DNA of 64,000 nucleotides from an uncultured Nocardioides sp. (GCF_947489365.1 NZ_CANLDB010000003.1:496001-560000), one strand, 5' to 3'; positions 17,162 through 25,376 are shown, counted from the first letter of the stretch. The notes: generated by a model from the sequence alone, not told the origin. Numbers and translations: made by a program.

Positions 17162-17645
17162 CGCCGCCCGCCCGGCCGGCGGCGCGCGAGACGTCGGCGC
17201 AGGTGCGCCGGTGGACCCACTCCATGAGCACCTCGCGGGCCGGCAGGTCGACGACGAGGTAGGTGACGCCGAGGAGCCCCGCGGGGTCGAACCGGACCGA
17301 CTGCGTCAGCTCGCACCCACCGGTCACGACGGGCGTGACCTCGGTGGTGAAGGTGACCCGGCCCGGCGCCCGCACGGTCGCCTCCATGACGAGCCGCCGG
17401 CGCGAGCGGTCGGCGTCGCGGACCAGCCAGAAGCCGGCGCGGTCACCGGTCCGCAGCTCGGCGCCGCCGGGCGCGGGATGCCCGCGGTCCTGCCCGCCGG
17501 CGAGGCGGTCGAGGGCGTCGCGGAAGCGGAACGGGATCGTGTCCAGGTACCACCGCGGGCCGGCGCTGCCGTCGGCCACGGTCGCCCAGGCGACGTCCGG
17601 CTCGACGTCCAGGCCGGTGGAGCGCGTGCTCGTCCTCGGGGTCAC
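17136..17645 (-). CDS. DUF2867 family protein
   Basis: 169 residues if started at GTG 17645, preferred over an upstream GTG at 17666 because TACCGT (17652-17657 on the minus strand) lies 6 nt upstream in the leaderless arrangement. The AELRTGDRAGFWLVRDADRS stretch, followed by a beta pattern (RLVMEATVRAPGRVTF) and CELTQSVRFDPAGLLG, resembles DUF2867, a START-like fold often fused to NAD(P)-binding sugar-nucleotide oxidoreductases. Function is unknown. It is near another SRPBCC gene but convergent to it. Confidence 0.7.
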   Translation of the reverse strand: MTPRTSTRSTGLDVEPDVAWATVADGSAGPRWYLDTIPFRFRDALDRLAGGQDRGHPAPGGAELRTGDRAGFWLVRDADRSRRRLVMEATVRAPGRVTFTTEVTPVVTGGCELTQSVRFDPAGLLGVTYLVVDLPAREVLMEWVHRRTCADVSRAAGRAGGVSRAPRSS

Positions 17646-17708
17646 GCGGGGACGGTACCCAGGCACACCGCCGCGACCGAGGGACGAGGCCTGCGAGACG
17701 AGAGCTGG

Positions 17709-17800
17709 CCTCGAGTCGGCGCGTCTGCGCAGCCCGAGGGCGTCGAGTCGGCACGTCTGCGCAGCTGAGGGGCGTCGAGTCGGGCTCTTGCGCTGGATGT
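17709..17800. repeat. 32-bp-period CGAGTCGG repeat, locus 1 (three copies)
   Basis: TCGAGTCGG occurs at 17711, 17743 and 17775, exactly 32 bp apart, each followed by a related ten-base tail (CGTCTGCGCAG type in copies 1 and 2). The same core and spacing recur at 24399 and 40161. Confidence 0.75.
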
Positions 17801-17840
17801 GTGGTCCGCGTGGTCCCGTTCACGGTCGGGAGCCGTGGTC

Positions 17841-17907
17841 GCGGTACTCCGTGACGATATGCACCAACTGCGGGTCTGAGCTCGTGCGAGACGTCACGGA
17901 GTACCGC
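17841..17907. repeat. Perfect 16-bp inverted repeat with 35-bp spacer
   Basis: GCGGTACTCCGTGACG at 17841-17856 is exactly complementary to 17892-17907. No gene overlaps it. It could fold into a stem-loop or be terminal repeats of a very small or deleted element. Confidence 0.7.
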
Positions 17908-18057
17908 TCGTCCACAGCCGGGCGGGTTCGCCCCGGTACTCGCCTGAGGAACTGTCGTCCCGGACCTTGCCGGACAGCAGGACCTCAGGGGACTGACCCT
18001 GCGGCTCACCGAGCCGCGGTGGACAACGCCCGCGACCCCCTCGACCGTGCACGAGCC

Positions 18058-18145
18058 GACACAGTTCGACGCCAGGTGGGCTCCTTCGCCGCCTCACACC
18101 GCACCAGGCCGCGCCGGCGCACCCACCGCCGAGGCGAACTGTGTC
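18058..18145. repeat. 11-bp inverted repeat GACACAGTTCG / CGAACTGTGTC
   Basis: Arms at 18058-18068 and 18135-18145 are perfectly complementary and 66 bp apart. This is a second candidate pair of element ends in the gene-free region. Confidence 0.5.
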
Positions 18146-18225
18146 CCTCCGTGCAGCCCCAGGCGACTCGACGCCGTACGGCTGCGGGCGCCGCCGCTCC
18201 CGATCGCCACTCGACGCGGCTGGTC

Positions 18226-18577
18226 GTCTGACCGGGTCTCGACGACGCGGACTCGCTGCGCTCGTCTGCTGCTCGACCAGCGGGTGGCCGGTCGGCTGGG
18301 CGTCTGACCGGGTCTCGACGACGCGGACTCGCTGCACCCGTCTGCTGCTCGACCAGCGGGGGGCGGGTGGTCTGACCGGGTCTCGACGACGCGGACTCGC
18401 TGCGCTCGTCTGCTGCTCGACCAGCGGGTGGCCGGTCGGCTGGGCGTCTGACCGGGTCTCGACGACGCGGACTCGCTGCACCCGTCTGCTGCTCGACCAG
18501 CGGGGGGCGGGTGGTCTGACCGGGTCTCGACGACGCGGACTCGCTGCACCCGTCTGCTGCTCGACCAGCGGAGGGGC
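18226..18577. repeat. Five-copy tandem array, unit order A-B-A-B-B'
   Basis: Units begin GTCTGACCGGGTCTCGACGA at 18226, 18302, 18370, 18446 and 18514. A units are 76 bp (GCGCTC variant, GGTGGCCGGTCGGCTGGGC tail) and B units 68 bp (GCACCC variant, GGGGGCGGGTG tail), giving two copies of a 144-bp A+B super-unit and a final partial B. The core is GGTCTCGAC followed by CTGCTCGACCAGCGG. A related element appears at 49391 and 58354. Confidence 0.88.
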
Positions 18578-18607
18578 CGTTCCGGCGGCCGTGCCAGGCT
18601 CGTCAGC

Positions 18608-19333
18608 GTGACCGACCTGCGCTTCTACCTCGACCCCGTCTGCCCCTTCGCCTGGCTCACGTCCCGCTGGGTCCGCACCGTCGCCGCGCAGCGCGACTAC
18701 GACGTCGAGTGGCGATTCATCTCGCTGCGGCTGCTCAACGCCCACGTCGACTACGACGCGCAGTTCCCCGCCGACTACGAGGCCGGGCACACCGCAGGGC
18801 TGCGGGTGCTGCGGCTGCTGCACCGCGTCCGGGCCGAGCACGGCAACGACGCGGTCGAGCGGCTCCACGCGGCGTACGGCCGGCGGATCTTCGAGGCTGC
18901 CGACAGCGCCGACCTCGACGCCGGCTTCCGGGGCACGGCCCCGCTGGTCGGGCCGCTGCTCGAGGAGGTCGGCCTGCCCGCCGAGCTCGTCGACGCCCTC
19001 GACGACGAGGCGCGGGACGCCGCCCTGCAGGCCGAGACCGACGAGGCGCTCGCGCTGACCGGCAAGGACGTCGGGACCCCGATCCTGCACGTCGAGCCCG
19101 ACGCAGCCGACGGGGGCACCGGCTTCTTCGGCCCGGTCATCAGCCGCCTGCCCGGCGACGAGGAGGCCCTCGAGCTGTGGGAGCACGTCGTCGCCCTCGC
19201 CCGCTTCGGCGGCTTCACCGAGCTCAAGCGCAGCCTGCGCGAGCGTCCGCAGCTGGCGTCGTTCGGCGTGAGCCCCGACGACGTCGGGGCGGTCGACGAC
19301 TGGCACGGCGGCAGCCGCCGACAGCACCGGTGA
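18608..19333 (+). CDS. Mycothiol-dependent nitroreductase-like DsbA-fold protein (Rv2466c family)
   Basis: 241 residues. YLDPVCPFAWLTSRWV carries the CPxxW motif in the position and context of M. tuberculosis Rv2466c (as I recall that protein: FDPLCPWAWITSRW), and later blocks agree (GKDVGTPILHV, GFFGPVISRLPGDEEALELW, FTELKRSLRERPQ). Rv2466c is a mycothiol-dependent thioredoxin-fold reductase that activates nitro prodrugs and protects against oxidative stress. Presence of this family implies the host makes mycothiol (inference). The start GTG 18608 lies just after the tandem repeat array. Confidence 0.88.
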   Translation: MTDLRFYLDPVCPFAWLTSRWVRTVAAQRDYDVEWRFISLRLLNAHVDYDAQFPADYEAGHTAGLRVLRLLHRVRAEHGNDAVERLHAAYGRRIFEAADSADLDAGFRGTAPLVGPLLEEVGLPAELVDALDDEARDAALQAETDEALALTGKDVGTPILHVEPDAADGGTGFFGPVISRLPGDEEALELWEHVVALARFGGFTELKRSLRERPQLASFGVSPDDVGAVDDWHGGSRRQHR

Positions 19334-19362
19334 ACGGCGGTCCCACGCCCGCCCCCGACTGA

Positions 19363-19368
19363 GTAGGG
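19363..19368 (+). promoter_or_regulatory. Candidate -10 (TAGGGT) for fba
   Basis: TAGGGT lies about 52 bp upstream of the fba ATG, leaving a leader of roughly 45 nt that contains a GAAGGAG ribosome site. Confidence 0.45.
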
Positions 19369-19420
19369 TCGCCGCAGCAGCGAGATCCGACCTGCCCCAC
19401 CGCGCCGAAGGAGCCGCACC

Positions 19421-20455
19421 ATGCCGATCGCCACCCCCGAGGTGTACGCCGAGATGCTGGACAAGGCGAAGAAGAACCAGTTCGCCTACCCCGCCATCAA
19501 CGTCTCCTCGTCGCAGACCCTGAACGCGGCGCTCAAGGGCTTCGCGGACGCCGGCTCCGACGGCATCATCCAGGTCTCCACGGGCGGCGCCGAGTACCTC
19601 TCCGGCCCGAGCGTGAAGGACATGGTGGTCGGCTCGACGGCGTTCGCGCTCTTCGCCCACGAGGTCGCCCGCGCCTACCCGGTCAACATCGCGCTGCACA
19701 CCGACCACTGCCCGAAGGACAAGCTCGACGGCTTCGTCCGCCCGCTGCTCGACCTCTCGCGCGACCGCGTCGACCGGGGCGAGAACCCGCTGTTCCAGTC
19801 GCACATGTGGGACGGCTCGGCCGTGCCGCTGGACGAGAACCTCGAGATCGCCGAGGACCTGCTGGCCCGCGCGGCCGCGGCGAAGATCGTCCTCGAGATC
19901 GAGGTCGGTGTGGTCGGCGGCGAGGAGGACGGCGTCGAGGGCGGGTCCGGCGACAAGCTCTACTCGACCACGGACGACGCGCTGGCCACCGTCCGCGCGC
20001 TCGGCACCGGCGAGAAGGGCCGCTACCTGACCGCGCTGACGTTCGGCAACGTCCACGGCGTCTACAAGCCCGGCAACGTCAAGCTGCGCCCCGAGATCCT
20101 CCAGAAGGCCCAGGAGGCCGTCGTCGCCGAGCTCGGCCTGGACGCCGGGTCGAAGCCGTTCGACCTCGTCTTCCACGGCGGGTCCGGCTCCACCGCCGAG
20201 GAGATCGGCGCCGCGGTCGACTTCGGCGTTATCAAGATGAACGTCGACACCGACACCCAGTACGCCTTCACCCGGCCCGTCGCCGGCCACATGCTCGCCA
20301 ACTACGACGGCGTGCTGAAGATCGACGGGGAGGTCGGCAACAAGAAGGTCTACGACCCCCGCGCGTGGGGCAAGGCCGCCGAGGCCGGCATGTCCGCCCG
20401 CGTCGTCGAGGCCTGCGAGAACCTGCGCTCCGCAGGGACGTCCGTCAGCGGCTGA
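19421..20455 (+). CDS. fbaA: Class II fructose-bisphosphate aldolase
   Basis: 344 residues, typical for the zinc-dependent class II enzyme. It begins MPIATPEVYAEMLDKAKKNQ; zinc and substrate residues are seen in NIALHTDHCPKDKLDG, the Glu/His cluster EIEVGVVGGEEDG, TFGNVHGVYKPG and VFHGGSGSTAEEI. It catalyses reversible cleavage of fructose-1,6-bisphosphate in glycolysis/gluconeogenesis. A good GAAGGAG site precedes the ATG. It stands alone, with leadered transcription expected. Confidence 0.97.
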   Translation: MPIATPEVYAEMLDKAKKNQFAYPAINVSSSQTLNAALKGFADAGSDGIIQVSTGGAEYLSGPSVKDMVVGSTAFALFAHEVARAYPVNIALHTDHCPKDKLDGFVRPLLDLSRDRVDRGENPLFQSHMWDGSAVPLDENLEIAEDLLARAAAAKIVLEIEVGVVGGEEDGVEGGSGDKLYSTTDDALATVRALGTGEKGRYLTALTFGNVHGVYKPGNVKLRPEILQKAQEAVVAELGLDAGSKPFDLVFHGGSGSTAEEIGAAVDFGVIKMNVDTDTQYAFTRPVAGHMLANYDGVLKIDGEVGNKKVYDPRAWGKAAEAGMSARVVEACENLRSAGTSVSG

Positions 20456-20539
20456 GCCGCCCTGCTGGTCACCTCCCCCTCGCACATAGTTCGCCGGAAG
20501 CCCGGCGTGGCGCCCTCGCGCGGCGTCCGTGGATAGCCC

Positions 20540-20545
20540 TAGGTT
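20540..20545 (+). promoter_or_regulatory. Leaderless-type -10 (TAGGTT)
   Basis: TAGGTT is 7 nt upstream of ATG 20553 with no ribosome site, supporting that start over an ATG at 20529. Confidence 0.55.
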
Positions 20546-20552
20546 GCCCGGT

Positions 20553-22331
20553 ATGACACAGATCACTCGGGGGAGAACCGTCGCGCGGTGGGGGGCCGGT
20601 CTGCTGGCCGGCCTCCTCGCCGCCTCACTCGCACCAGGAGTCACCGGCGCGGCGTCCGCGGAGGAGCCGGGCGGCGGCGACGCGCTGACGTTCGAGGCGC
20701 CGCGGTCGCAGGAGCCCAGCCAGACCGCGGCCGCCCGCGCCGCGGCCCAGGGGGTCGGTGAGGCGAGGACGCCCACGATCCGCTGGGGCAGCTGCGGCAG
20801 GAACAGCCCGGCCCGCGCCCAGTGCGCGACCGTGCAGGTGCCGCTGGACTACGACAACCCGCGCGGGCGCACGACGCCGCTGGCCGTTCTCAAGTGGCGG
20901 GCGAAGCAGCCGAAGAACCGCATCGGCAGCCTGTTCGTGAACCCCGGCGGCCCCGGCGGTGAGGCCCGCGGCTTCGCCACGGTCGCCGGCAAGCTGATCA
21001 GCCCGGCCGTCGACCGCCGCTTCGACGTCATCGGTGTCGACCCCCGCGGGGTCGGCGGCAGCAAGCAGGCCGTCTGCCGGGGCACCGCCGACACGGCGCC
21101 CTTCACGAACCTCGCCTACCCGATCACCGACGCCCAGGTGCGCCGCCAGTTCCGCGCCGACGACGCGCTCCGCAGCCTCTGCGACCAGGGCGCGCCGCCG
21201 ATCGTCGACCACATGTCGACCGCCGACAACGCCCGCGACATGGAGCTCCTCCGCCGTGCGCTGGGCCAGGGCAAGCTCAACTACTACGGCGTCTCCTACG
21301 GCACCTACCTCGGCCAGACCTACGCCGCGCTGTTCCCGAGGAACATCCGCGCGCTGACCATCGACGCGGTCCTCGACCCGATCTCCTGGTCGAAGGGCCC
21401 GAAGAAGCCCCCGCTGCGTCCGTTCACGTGGCGCCTGCGCAGCGGCCAGGGCGCCTACCGCGCCCTCACCACCGCGTTCGCCGAGTGCGACCGCGTGGGC
21501 GAGAGCCGGTGCGACCTCGCGCCCTCGTCGTCCACGAAGTGGCGCGAGCTGCTCCAGGCCGCCCGTGACGGGGAGATCGTCTTCCCCGGCGAGGACGGCG
21601 AGCCGGGCTTCCGCGTCCGCGAGCAGGACCTGGTGAGCACGGCGCTGTCCGTGCTCTATGCCGCCGCCGAGATCCAGCCGTTCTTCAGCTACCTCGCCGA
21701 GCTGCACGCGACGTTCGTCGACGCTCCGCCCGCGGCGGCCCGCTCGGCGAAGGCCCGCGAGCTGGCGGACGAGTGGGAGGACTACGAGGACCTCGTGGCG
21801 GAGCGGGAGCGCCGTGGCCCGTACGCCAGCCCGGTCGCCGCCACCGCGCCCGCGGTCTCCACGACCCCGGTCGCGACGGCGGACCGCCGCTACGGCGCGG
21901 GCGTCGCCTTCCAGGCCGTGGGCTGCAGCGACACCCGCAACCCGCGCGACCCGCAGGCCTGGGTCGAGGCGGCCGCCGCCACCGGCCCGTCGCCGTGGTT
22001 CGGTCCGCTGTGGTCCTGGGCGTCGTCGCCCTGCGCGAAGCAGGGCATCGGCGACGGCTCGGACTCCTTCCGGGGCGGGTGGTACACCACCACCTCGACG
22101 CCGCTGCTGATCGTCGGCAACAACTACGACCCCGCCACCTCGGTGCGCGGCGCCCGACGCGCCAACAAGGTGTTCACCGGCTCGTCGATGCTGTTCTACG
22201 ACGGCTACGGCCACGGCAACCTGGGCGAGAGCTCCTGCGTCACCGAGGCGTACCGGGAGTACTTCATCTCCCGCAAGCTCGTCCGCAACGGCAGCACCTG
22301 CACACCGGACCGTCAGCTGTTCCCGAACTGA
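20553..22331 (+). CDS. Secreted alpha/beta hydrolase with TAP-like C-terminal domain
   Basis: 592 residues. Signal peptide at the N terminus (GLLAGLLAASLAPGVTGAASA). Alpha/beta hydrolase core: oxyanion-hole NPGGPGG, nucleophile elbow GVSYGTYLG (GxSxG), and C-terminal TAP-like domain with LLIVGNNYDPATSV (Asp) and FYDGYGHGNL (His). This is the SlpD/E tripeptidyl aminopeptidase-like family, which removes N-terminal tripeptides or hydrolyses other small substrates outside the cell. About 100 residues between the lid helices are rich in Ala/Glu. It starts at the leaderless-type site. Confidence 0.88.
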   Translation: MTQITRGRTVARWGAGLLAGLLAASLAPGVTGAASAEEPGGGDALTFEAPRSQEPSQTAAARAAAQGVGEARTPTIRWGSCGRNSPARAQCATVQVPLDYDNPRGRTTPLAVLKWRAKQPKNRIGSLFVNPGGPGGEARGFATVAGKLISPAVDRRFDVIGVDPRGVGGSKQAVCRGTADTAPFTNLAYPITDAQVRRQFRADDALRSLCDQGAPPIVDHMSTADNARDMELLRRALGQGKLNYYGVSYGTYLGQTYAALFPRNIRALTIDAVLDPISWSKGPKKPPLRPFTWRLRSGQGAYRALTTAFAECDRVGESRCDLAPSSSTKWRELLQAARDGEIVFPGEDGEPGFRVREQDLVSTALSVLYAAAEIQPFFSYLAELHATFVDAPPAAARSAKARELADEWEDYEDLVAERERRGPYASPVAATAPAVSTTPVATADRRYGAGVAFQAVGCSDTRNPRDPQAWVEAAAATGPSPWFGPLWSWASSPCAKQGIGDGSDSFRGGWYTTTSTPLLIVGNNYDPATSVRGARRANKVFTGSSMLFYDGYGHGNLGESSCVTEAYREYFISRKLVRNGSTCTPDRQLFPN

Positions 22332-22382
22332 CGGCGAGGGCGGAGTGAGGGCGGGGGCCCGGTCGTCTGAGAGGCTTGCGGC

Positions 22383-22796
22383 ATGCCGCACGCCGACCTG
22401 ATGGCCGGGCCCCCGCCCGTCCACCTGCCCCCCGACCCCGCCGCCGACCTGATCGAGGCCGGCGAGACCCCTGAGCAGGTCGTCCGGGAGCACCCCGCGT
22501 CCCCGCTCGCCTGGGCGACCCTCGCGCAGTCGGCCAAGGACGCCGGCGCCGACGACGTCACCGTGTACGCCTACGCCCGCGTCGGCTACCACCGCAGCCT
22601 CGACATGCTGCGCCGCAGCGGCTGGAAGGGCCACGGCCCCGTGCCGTGGGAGCACGAGCCCAACCGCGGCTTCCTGCGCTGCATGGCGCTGCTCGCGCTC
22701 GCCGCCCGCGACATCGGCGAGACCGACGAGTGGAACCGCTGCGCCGACTTCCTCGCCGAGACCAGCCGTCCGGCGTACGACGCACTGCTGGGCTGA
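22383..22796 (+). CDS. DUF3151 family protein
   Basis: 137 residues matching the actinobacterial DUF3151 pattern: the N-terminal PPPVHLPPDPAADLIEAG, the HPASPLAWATLAQSA helix, YAYARVGYHRSLDMLRRSGW, and WEHEPNRGFLRCMALL. The repeat-like helices resemble TPR proteins. Function is not known; the family is found next to fba and purA in actinobacteria. GAGGCT lies 6 nt upstream of the ATG, a variant of the leaderless -10. Confidence 0.88.
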   Translation: MPHADLMAGPPPVHLPPDPAADLIEAGETPEQVVREHPASPLAWATLAQSAKDAGADDVTVYAYARVGYHRSLDMLRRSGWKGHGPVPWEHEPNRGFLRCMALLALAARDIGETDEWNRCADFLAETSRPAYDALLG

Positions 22797-22821
22797 GACC
22801 GCGGCCGCCGGAGGCGCCCGG

Positions 22822-22827
22822 TAGTTT
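22822..22827 (+). promoter_or_regulatory. Leaderless-type -10 (TAGTTT) for lysS
   Basis: TAGTTT ends 7 nt before GTG 22835; no Shine-Dalgarno. Confidence 0.55.
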
Positions 22828-22834
22828 CGCCCGC

Positions 22835-24397
22835 GTGAGTGACACGCCCGCCGAGCCGACCCCCGACGCCGTCTCCGACGACACCCCCGAGCAGATCCGG
22901 GTGCGTCGCGAGAAGCGCGCGCGCCTGCTCGAGGCGGGTCGCGAGGCCTACCCCGTCGTCGTCGAGCGCACCCACTCGCTGCGCGAGGTGCGGGAGCGCT
23001 GGGGCCACCTCGAGGCGGGGGAGGAGACCCAGGACGTCGTCTCGGTCGCCGCCCGCGTCGTGTTCGTCCGCAACACCGGCAAGCTCTGCTTCGCCACCCT
23101 CCAGGAGGGTCTCGGGCTCGAGGTCGCCGACGACCTCGCCCCCCGCCTGCAGGTCATGCTCAGCCTCGTCGAGGTGGGCGAGGACGCCCTCGCCGCCTGG
23201 AAGGCGGACGTCGACCTCGGCGACCACGTGTCGGTGACCGGACGGGTGATCTGCTCGCGCCGCGGGGAGCTCTCCGTGATGGCCACCGGCTGGACGATGG
23301 CCTCCAAGGCCCTGCGTCCGCTGCCCGTGCTGCACCGCGAGCTGTCCGAGGAGGTCCGGGTCCGGCAGCGGTACGCCGACCTCATCGTCCGCGACGAGGC
23401 CCGCGCGATGGTCCGCACGCGCGCCGCCGCGGTCCGCGCCGTCCGCCGCACGCTCGAGGACGACGGCTACCTCGAGATCGAGACGCCCGTCCTGCAGCTG
23501 ATCCACGGCGGCGCCGCGGCGCGGCCGTTCCGCACGCACATGAACGCGTTCGACCAGCCGATGACGCTGCGCATCGCGCTCGAGCTGAACCTCAAGAAGG
23601 CCGTCGTCGGCGGCGTCGACCGGGTCTTCGAGATCGGGCGGATCTTCCGCAACGAGGGCGTCGACGCCACCCACAGCCCCGAGTTCACGATGCTGGAGGC
23701 CTACCAGGCGTGGGGCGACCAGCACACGATGGCCGACCTGACGAGGCGGCTGTTCCTCGCCGTGGCCGACGCGATCTCGCCCGACGGCACCCGCCAGGTC
23801 CAGACCCCCGCCGGCGTCGTGGACCTGGACGGCGAGTGGCGCTGGCTGCCCGTCTACACCGGCGTCTCCGAGGCGGTGGGCGAGGAGGTCACGCCCGAGA
23901 CCTCCGCCGAGCGGCTCCGCGCACTCGCCGACGCCCACGACGTCGAGGTCGACCCGGCGTGGGGCGCGGAGAAGCTCGTGCTCGAGCTGCTGTCCGAGCT
24001 CGTCGAGCCGACCCTGCTGCAGCCGACGTTCCTCTGCGACTACCCGCCGTCCGCCCAGCCGTTGGCCCGGCGCCACCGCAGCGAGCCCGGCCTGATCGAG
24101 GCGTGGGACCTCATCGTCGCCGGCGTCGAGCGGGGGACGGCGTTCTCCGAGCTCGTCGACCCCGTCGTCCAGCGGGAGGTCCTGGAGGCGCAGTCGCTCC
24201 TGGCCGCCGGCGGCGACCCCGAGGCGATGGCGCTCGACGAGGACTTCCTCCGCGCCCTCGAGTACGGCGCCCCGCCCATGGGCGGCATGGGCCTCGGCAT
24301 CGACCGGCTGCTCGCCCTGTTCACCGGCACCGCCGAGCGCACCACCGGCGTCCGCGACACCATCCTCTTCCCCCACCTGCGCCCCGAGGGTCGGTAG
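22835..24397 (+). CDS. lysS: Lysine--tRNA ligase (class II)
   Basis: 520 residues from GTG 22835. EQIRVRREKRARLLEAGREA starts the N-terminal OB-fold (to about 150). The class II core follows, with motif 2 RVFEIGRIFRNEGVDATHSP and EFTMLEAYQAWGD, and motif 3 MGLGIDRLLALFTG. The HGGAAARPFRTHMNAFD block matches the actinobacterial LysRS/LysX type. There is no N-terminal MprF-like membrane part, so it is not the LysX lysyl-phosphatidylglycerol fusion. It charges tRNA-Lys. The region before motif 2 differs from the textbook THHNALD by having THMNAFD, so a paralogue with a changed role is possible. Confidence 0.87.
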   Translation: MSDTPAEPTPDAVSDDTPEQIRVRREKRARLLEAGREAYPVVVERTHSLREVRERWGHLEAGEETQDVVSVAARVVFVRNTGKLCFATLQEGLGLEVADDLAPRLQVMLSLVEVGEDALAAWKADVDLGDHVSVTGRVICSRRGELSVMATGWTMASKALRPLPVLHRELSEEVRVRQRYADLIVRDEARAMVRTRAAAVRAVRRTLEDDGYLEIETPVLQLIHGGAAARPFRTHMNAFDQPMTLRIALELNLKKAVVGGVDRVFEIGRIFRNEGVDATHSPEFTMLEAYQAWGDQHTMADLTRRLFLAVADAISPDGTRQVQTPAGVVDLDGEWRWLPVYTGVSEAVGEEVTPETSAERLRALADAHDVEVDPAWGAEKLVLELLSELVEPTLLQPTFLCDYPPSAQPLARRHRSEPGLIEAWDLIVAGVERGTAFSELVDPVVQREVLEAQSLLAAGGDPEAMALDEDFLRALEYGAPPMGGMGLGIDRLLALFTGTAERTTGVRDTILFPHLRPEGR

Positions 24398-24398
24398 T

Positions 24399-24456
24399 CG
24401 CCGAGTCGGCCCGGACGCACGCCCCGGGGACGCCGAGTCGGCCCGGACGCACGCGG
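24399..24456. repeat. 32-bp-period CGAGTCGG repeat, locus 2 (two copies)
   Basis: CGCCGAGTCGGCCCGGACGC begins at 24399 and again at 24431, spacing 32 bp. The first copy starts one base after the lysS stop codon. The GCCGAGTCGGC core is itself an 11-bp odd palindrome. Confidence 0.8.
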
Positions 24457-24492
24457 CGATGAGTTCGCAGGGCCGCCGCGGTCCGTCCTCCC

Positions 24493-25140
24493 ATGAGCCA
24501 GCTGCTGCGCGTCCACAACCTGACGGTCTCCGCCGACGGCTTCGGCGCCGGGGAGGGCCAGAGCCTCGAGCGGCCGTTCGGGCACGCCGACCCCGCGGAG
24601 CTGTTCGCCTGGGCGGGCGCCACCGCGAGCTGGCCGAACCGGACGGATCCGGGTGGCAGCCGTGGCCTCGACGACTACATGACCCGCGACTTCGGGCGGA
24701 GCATCGGCGCCGAGATCATGGGACGCGGGAAGTTCGGCCCCCAGACCGGCCCCTGGGAGAACCACGACTGGCAGGGCTGGTGGGGTGACGAGCCGCCCTT
24801 CGGGACACCGGTGTTCGTCGTCACCCACCACCCGCGGCCGTCGTTCGCGCTCGGGGCGACGACGTTCCACTTCACCGACGCCGAGCCCGCGGTCGTGCTC
24901 GACCGGGCACGCGCCGCCGCCGGCGGCAGGGACGTGCGCCTCGGGGGTGGGGCCACGACGGTGCGGTCGTTCCTGGACGCCGGGCTGGTCGACACGCTGC
25001 ACGTCGCCGTGAACCCGGGGGTCCACCTCGGGCGCGGCGCACGCCTGTGGGACGCGCCGGCCGACCTGGAGGACCGCTACCACCACGAGGTCGTGCCCAG
25101 CCCGAGCGGCGTCGTCCACCACCTGTTCTGGCGGGACTGA
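24493..25140 (+). CDS. Dihydrofolate reductase family (RibD C-terminal-like) protein
   Basis: 215 residues. RVHNLTVSADGFGAG at the N terminus, SIGAEIMGRGKFG with the R-G-x-x-x-F/Y nucleotide pattern, PVFVVTHHPR, and DVRLGGGATTVRSFLDAGLVD with the GGG NADPH-binding loop identify the YwjB/YyaP-like DHFR-fold group. It lacks the hallmarks of a true folA, so probably another NADPH-dependent reductase. No ribosome site is obvious. It begins 41 bp after the 32-bp repeat pair. Confidence 0.85.
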   Translation: MSQLLRVHNLTVSADGFGAGEGQSLERPFGHADPAELFAWAGATASWPNRTDPGGSRGLDDYMTRDFGRSIGAEIMGRGKFGPQTGPWENHDWQGWWGDEPPFGTPVFVVTHHPRPSFALGATTFHFTDAEPAVVLDRARAAAGGRDVRLGGGATTVRSFLDAGLVDTLHVAVNPGVHLGRGARLWDAPADLEDRYHHEVVPSPSGVVHHLFWRD

Positions 25141-25185
25141 CGGGACGGCAGGAACCTGCCAGTAGATGGTGGACGCAAGGAGAAG

Positions 25186-25219
25186 GCGCCGGAGCCATCC
25201 CTGCTGGTGGCTCCGACGC
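25186..25219 (+). terminator. 12-bp hairpin downstream of the DHFR-like gene
   Basis: GGCGCCGGAGCCA (25185-25197) pairs with TGGCTCCGACGCC (25208-25220) with one mismatch and a 10-nt loop. A smaller perfect hairpin GGCAGG-AA-CCTGCC precedes it at 25147-25160. It is a candidate terminator, or a structured leader for the regulator gene at 25377. Confidence 0.5.
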
Positions 25220-25363
25220 CCGTGCGCCGTGGCGATCCCATCCCCCGATGTCGATCAACCCACGTCCAGTCTCATCCCCCGCGGTGTGACCGGACAGAAC
25301 GGCGTTGCGTCAATCCTCCCACCCCCCGCACCCTGTGAACTGGCTCAGAAAGGCCGCTGTCAC

Positions 25364-25369
25364 TAAGTT
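25364..25369 (+). promoter_or_regulatory. Leaderless-type -10 (TAAGTT)
   Basis: TAAGTT ends 7 nt before ATG 25377. Confidence 0.55.
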
Positions 25370-25376
25370 GCCACCC

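Larger units (their letters stand above)
17667..18607. other. Gene-free, repeat-rich intergenic region
   Basis: Roughly 940 bp carry no coding region I can support: open frames here have no recognisable motif and run across repeats. The stretch holds a three-copy 32-bp-period repeat (17709-17800), a 16-bp perfect inverted repeat (17841-17907), an 11-bp inverted repeat (18058-18145) and a five-copy tandem array (18226-18577). It looks like a sink for repetitive or decayed mobile sequence. Confidence 0.75.

Noticed and set aside
17711..17800. Possible CRISPR-like 32-bp repeat spacing
   Set aside because: Only two or three copies per site, and the sequence between cores is itself repeated; no cas genes.
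18058..18145. Insertion sequence bounded by the 11-bp inverted repeat
   Set aside because: Only 66 bp between arms, no transposase fragment and no clear target duplication; kept as a repeat only.
18226..18577. Possible CRISPR array
   Set aside because: Units are contiguous 68-76-bp near-identical repeats without unique spacers, and no cas gene is present.
17894..20776. A 960-codon minus-strand open frame across the repeat region, the Rv2466c-like gene and fba
   Set aside because: Shadow of fba and the nitroreductase-like gene; the part over the tandem array is just translated repeats (EQQTSAASPRRRDPV).
22835..24397. LysX (lysyl-tRNA synthetase fused to MprF-like lipid transferase)
   Set aside because: The protein has no N-terminal membrane domain and is of normal LysRS length.
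25186..25219. Known riboswitch upstream of the LuxR-type regulator
   Set aside because: The hairpins lack conserved loops of any class I recognise, and the gene appears to start without a leader.
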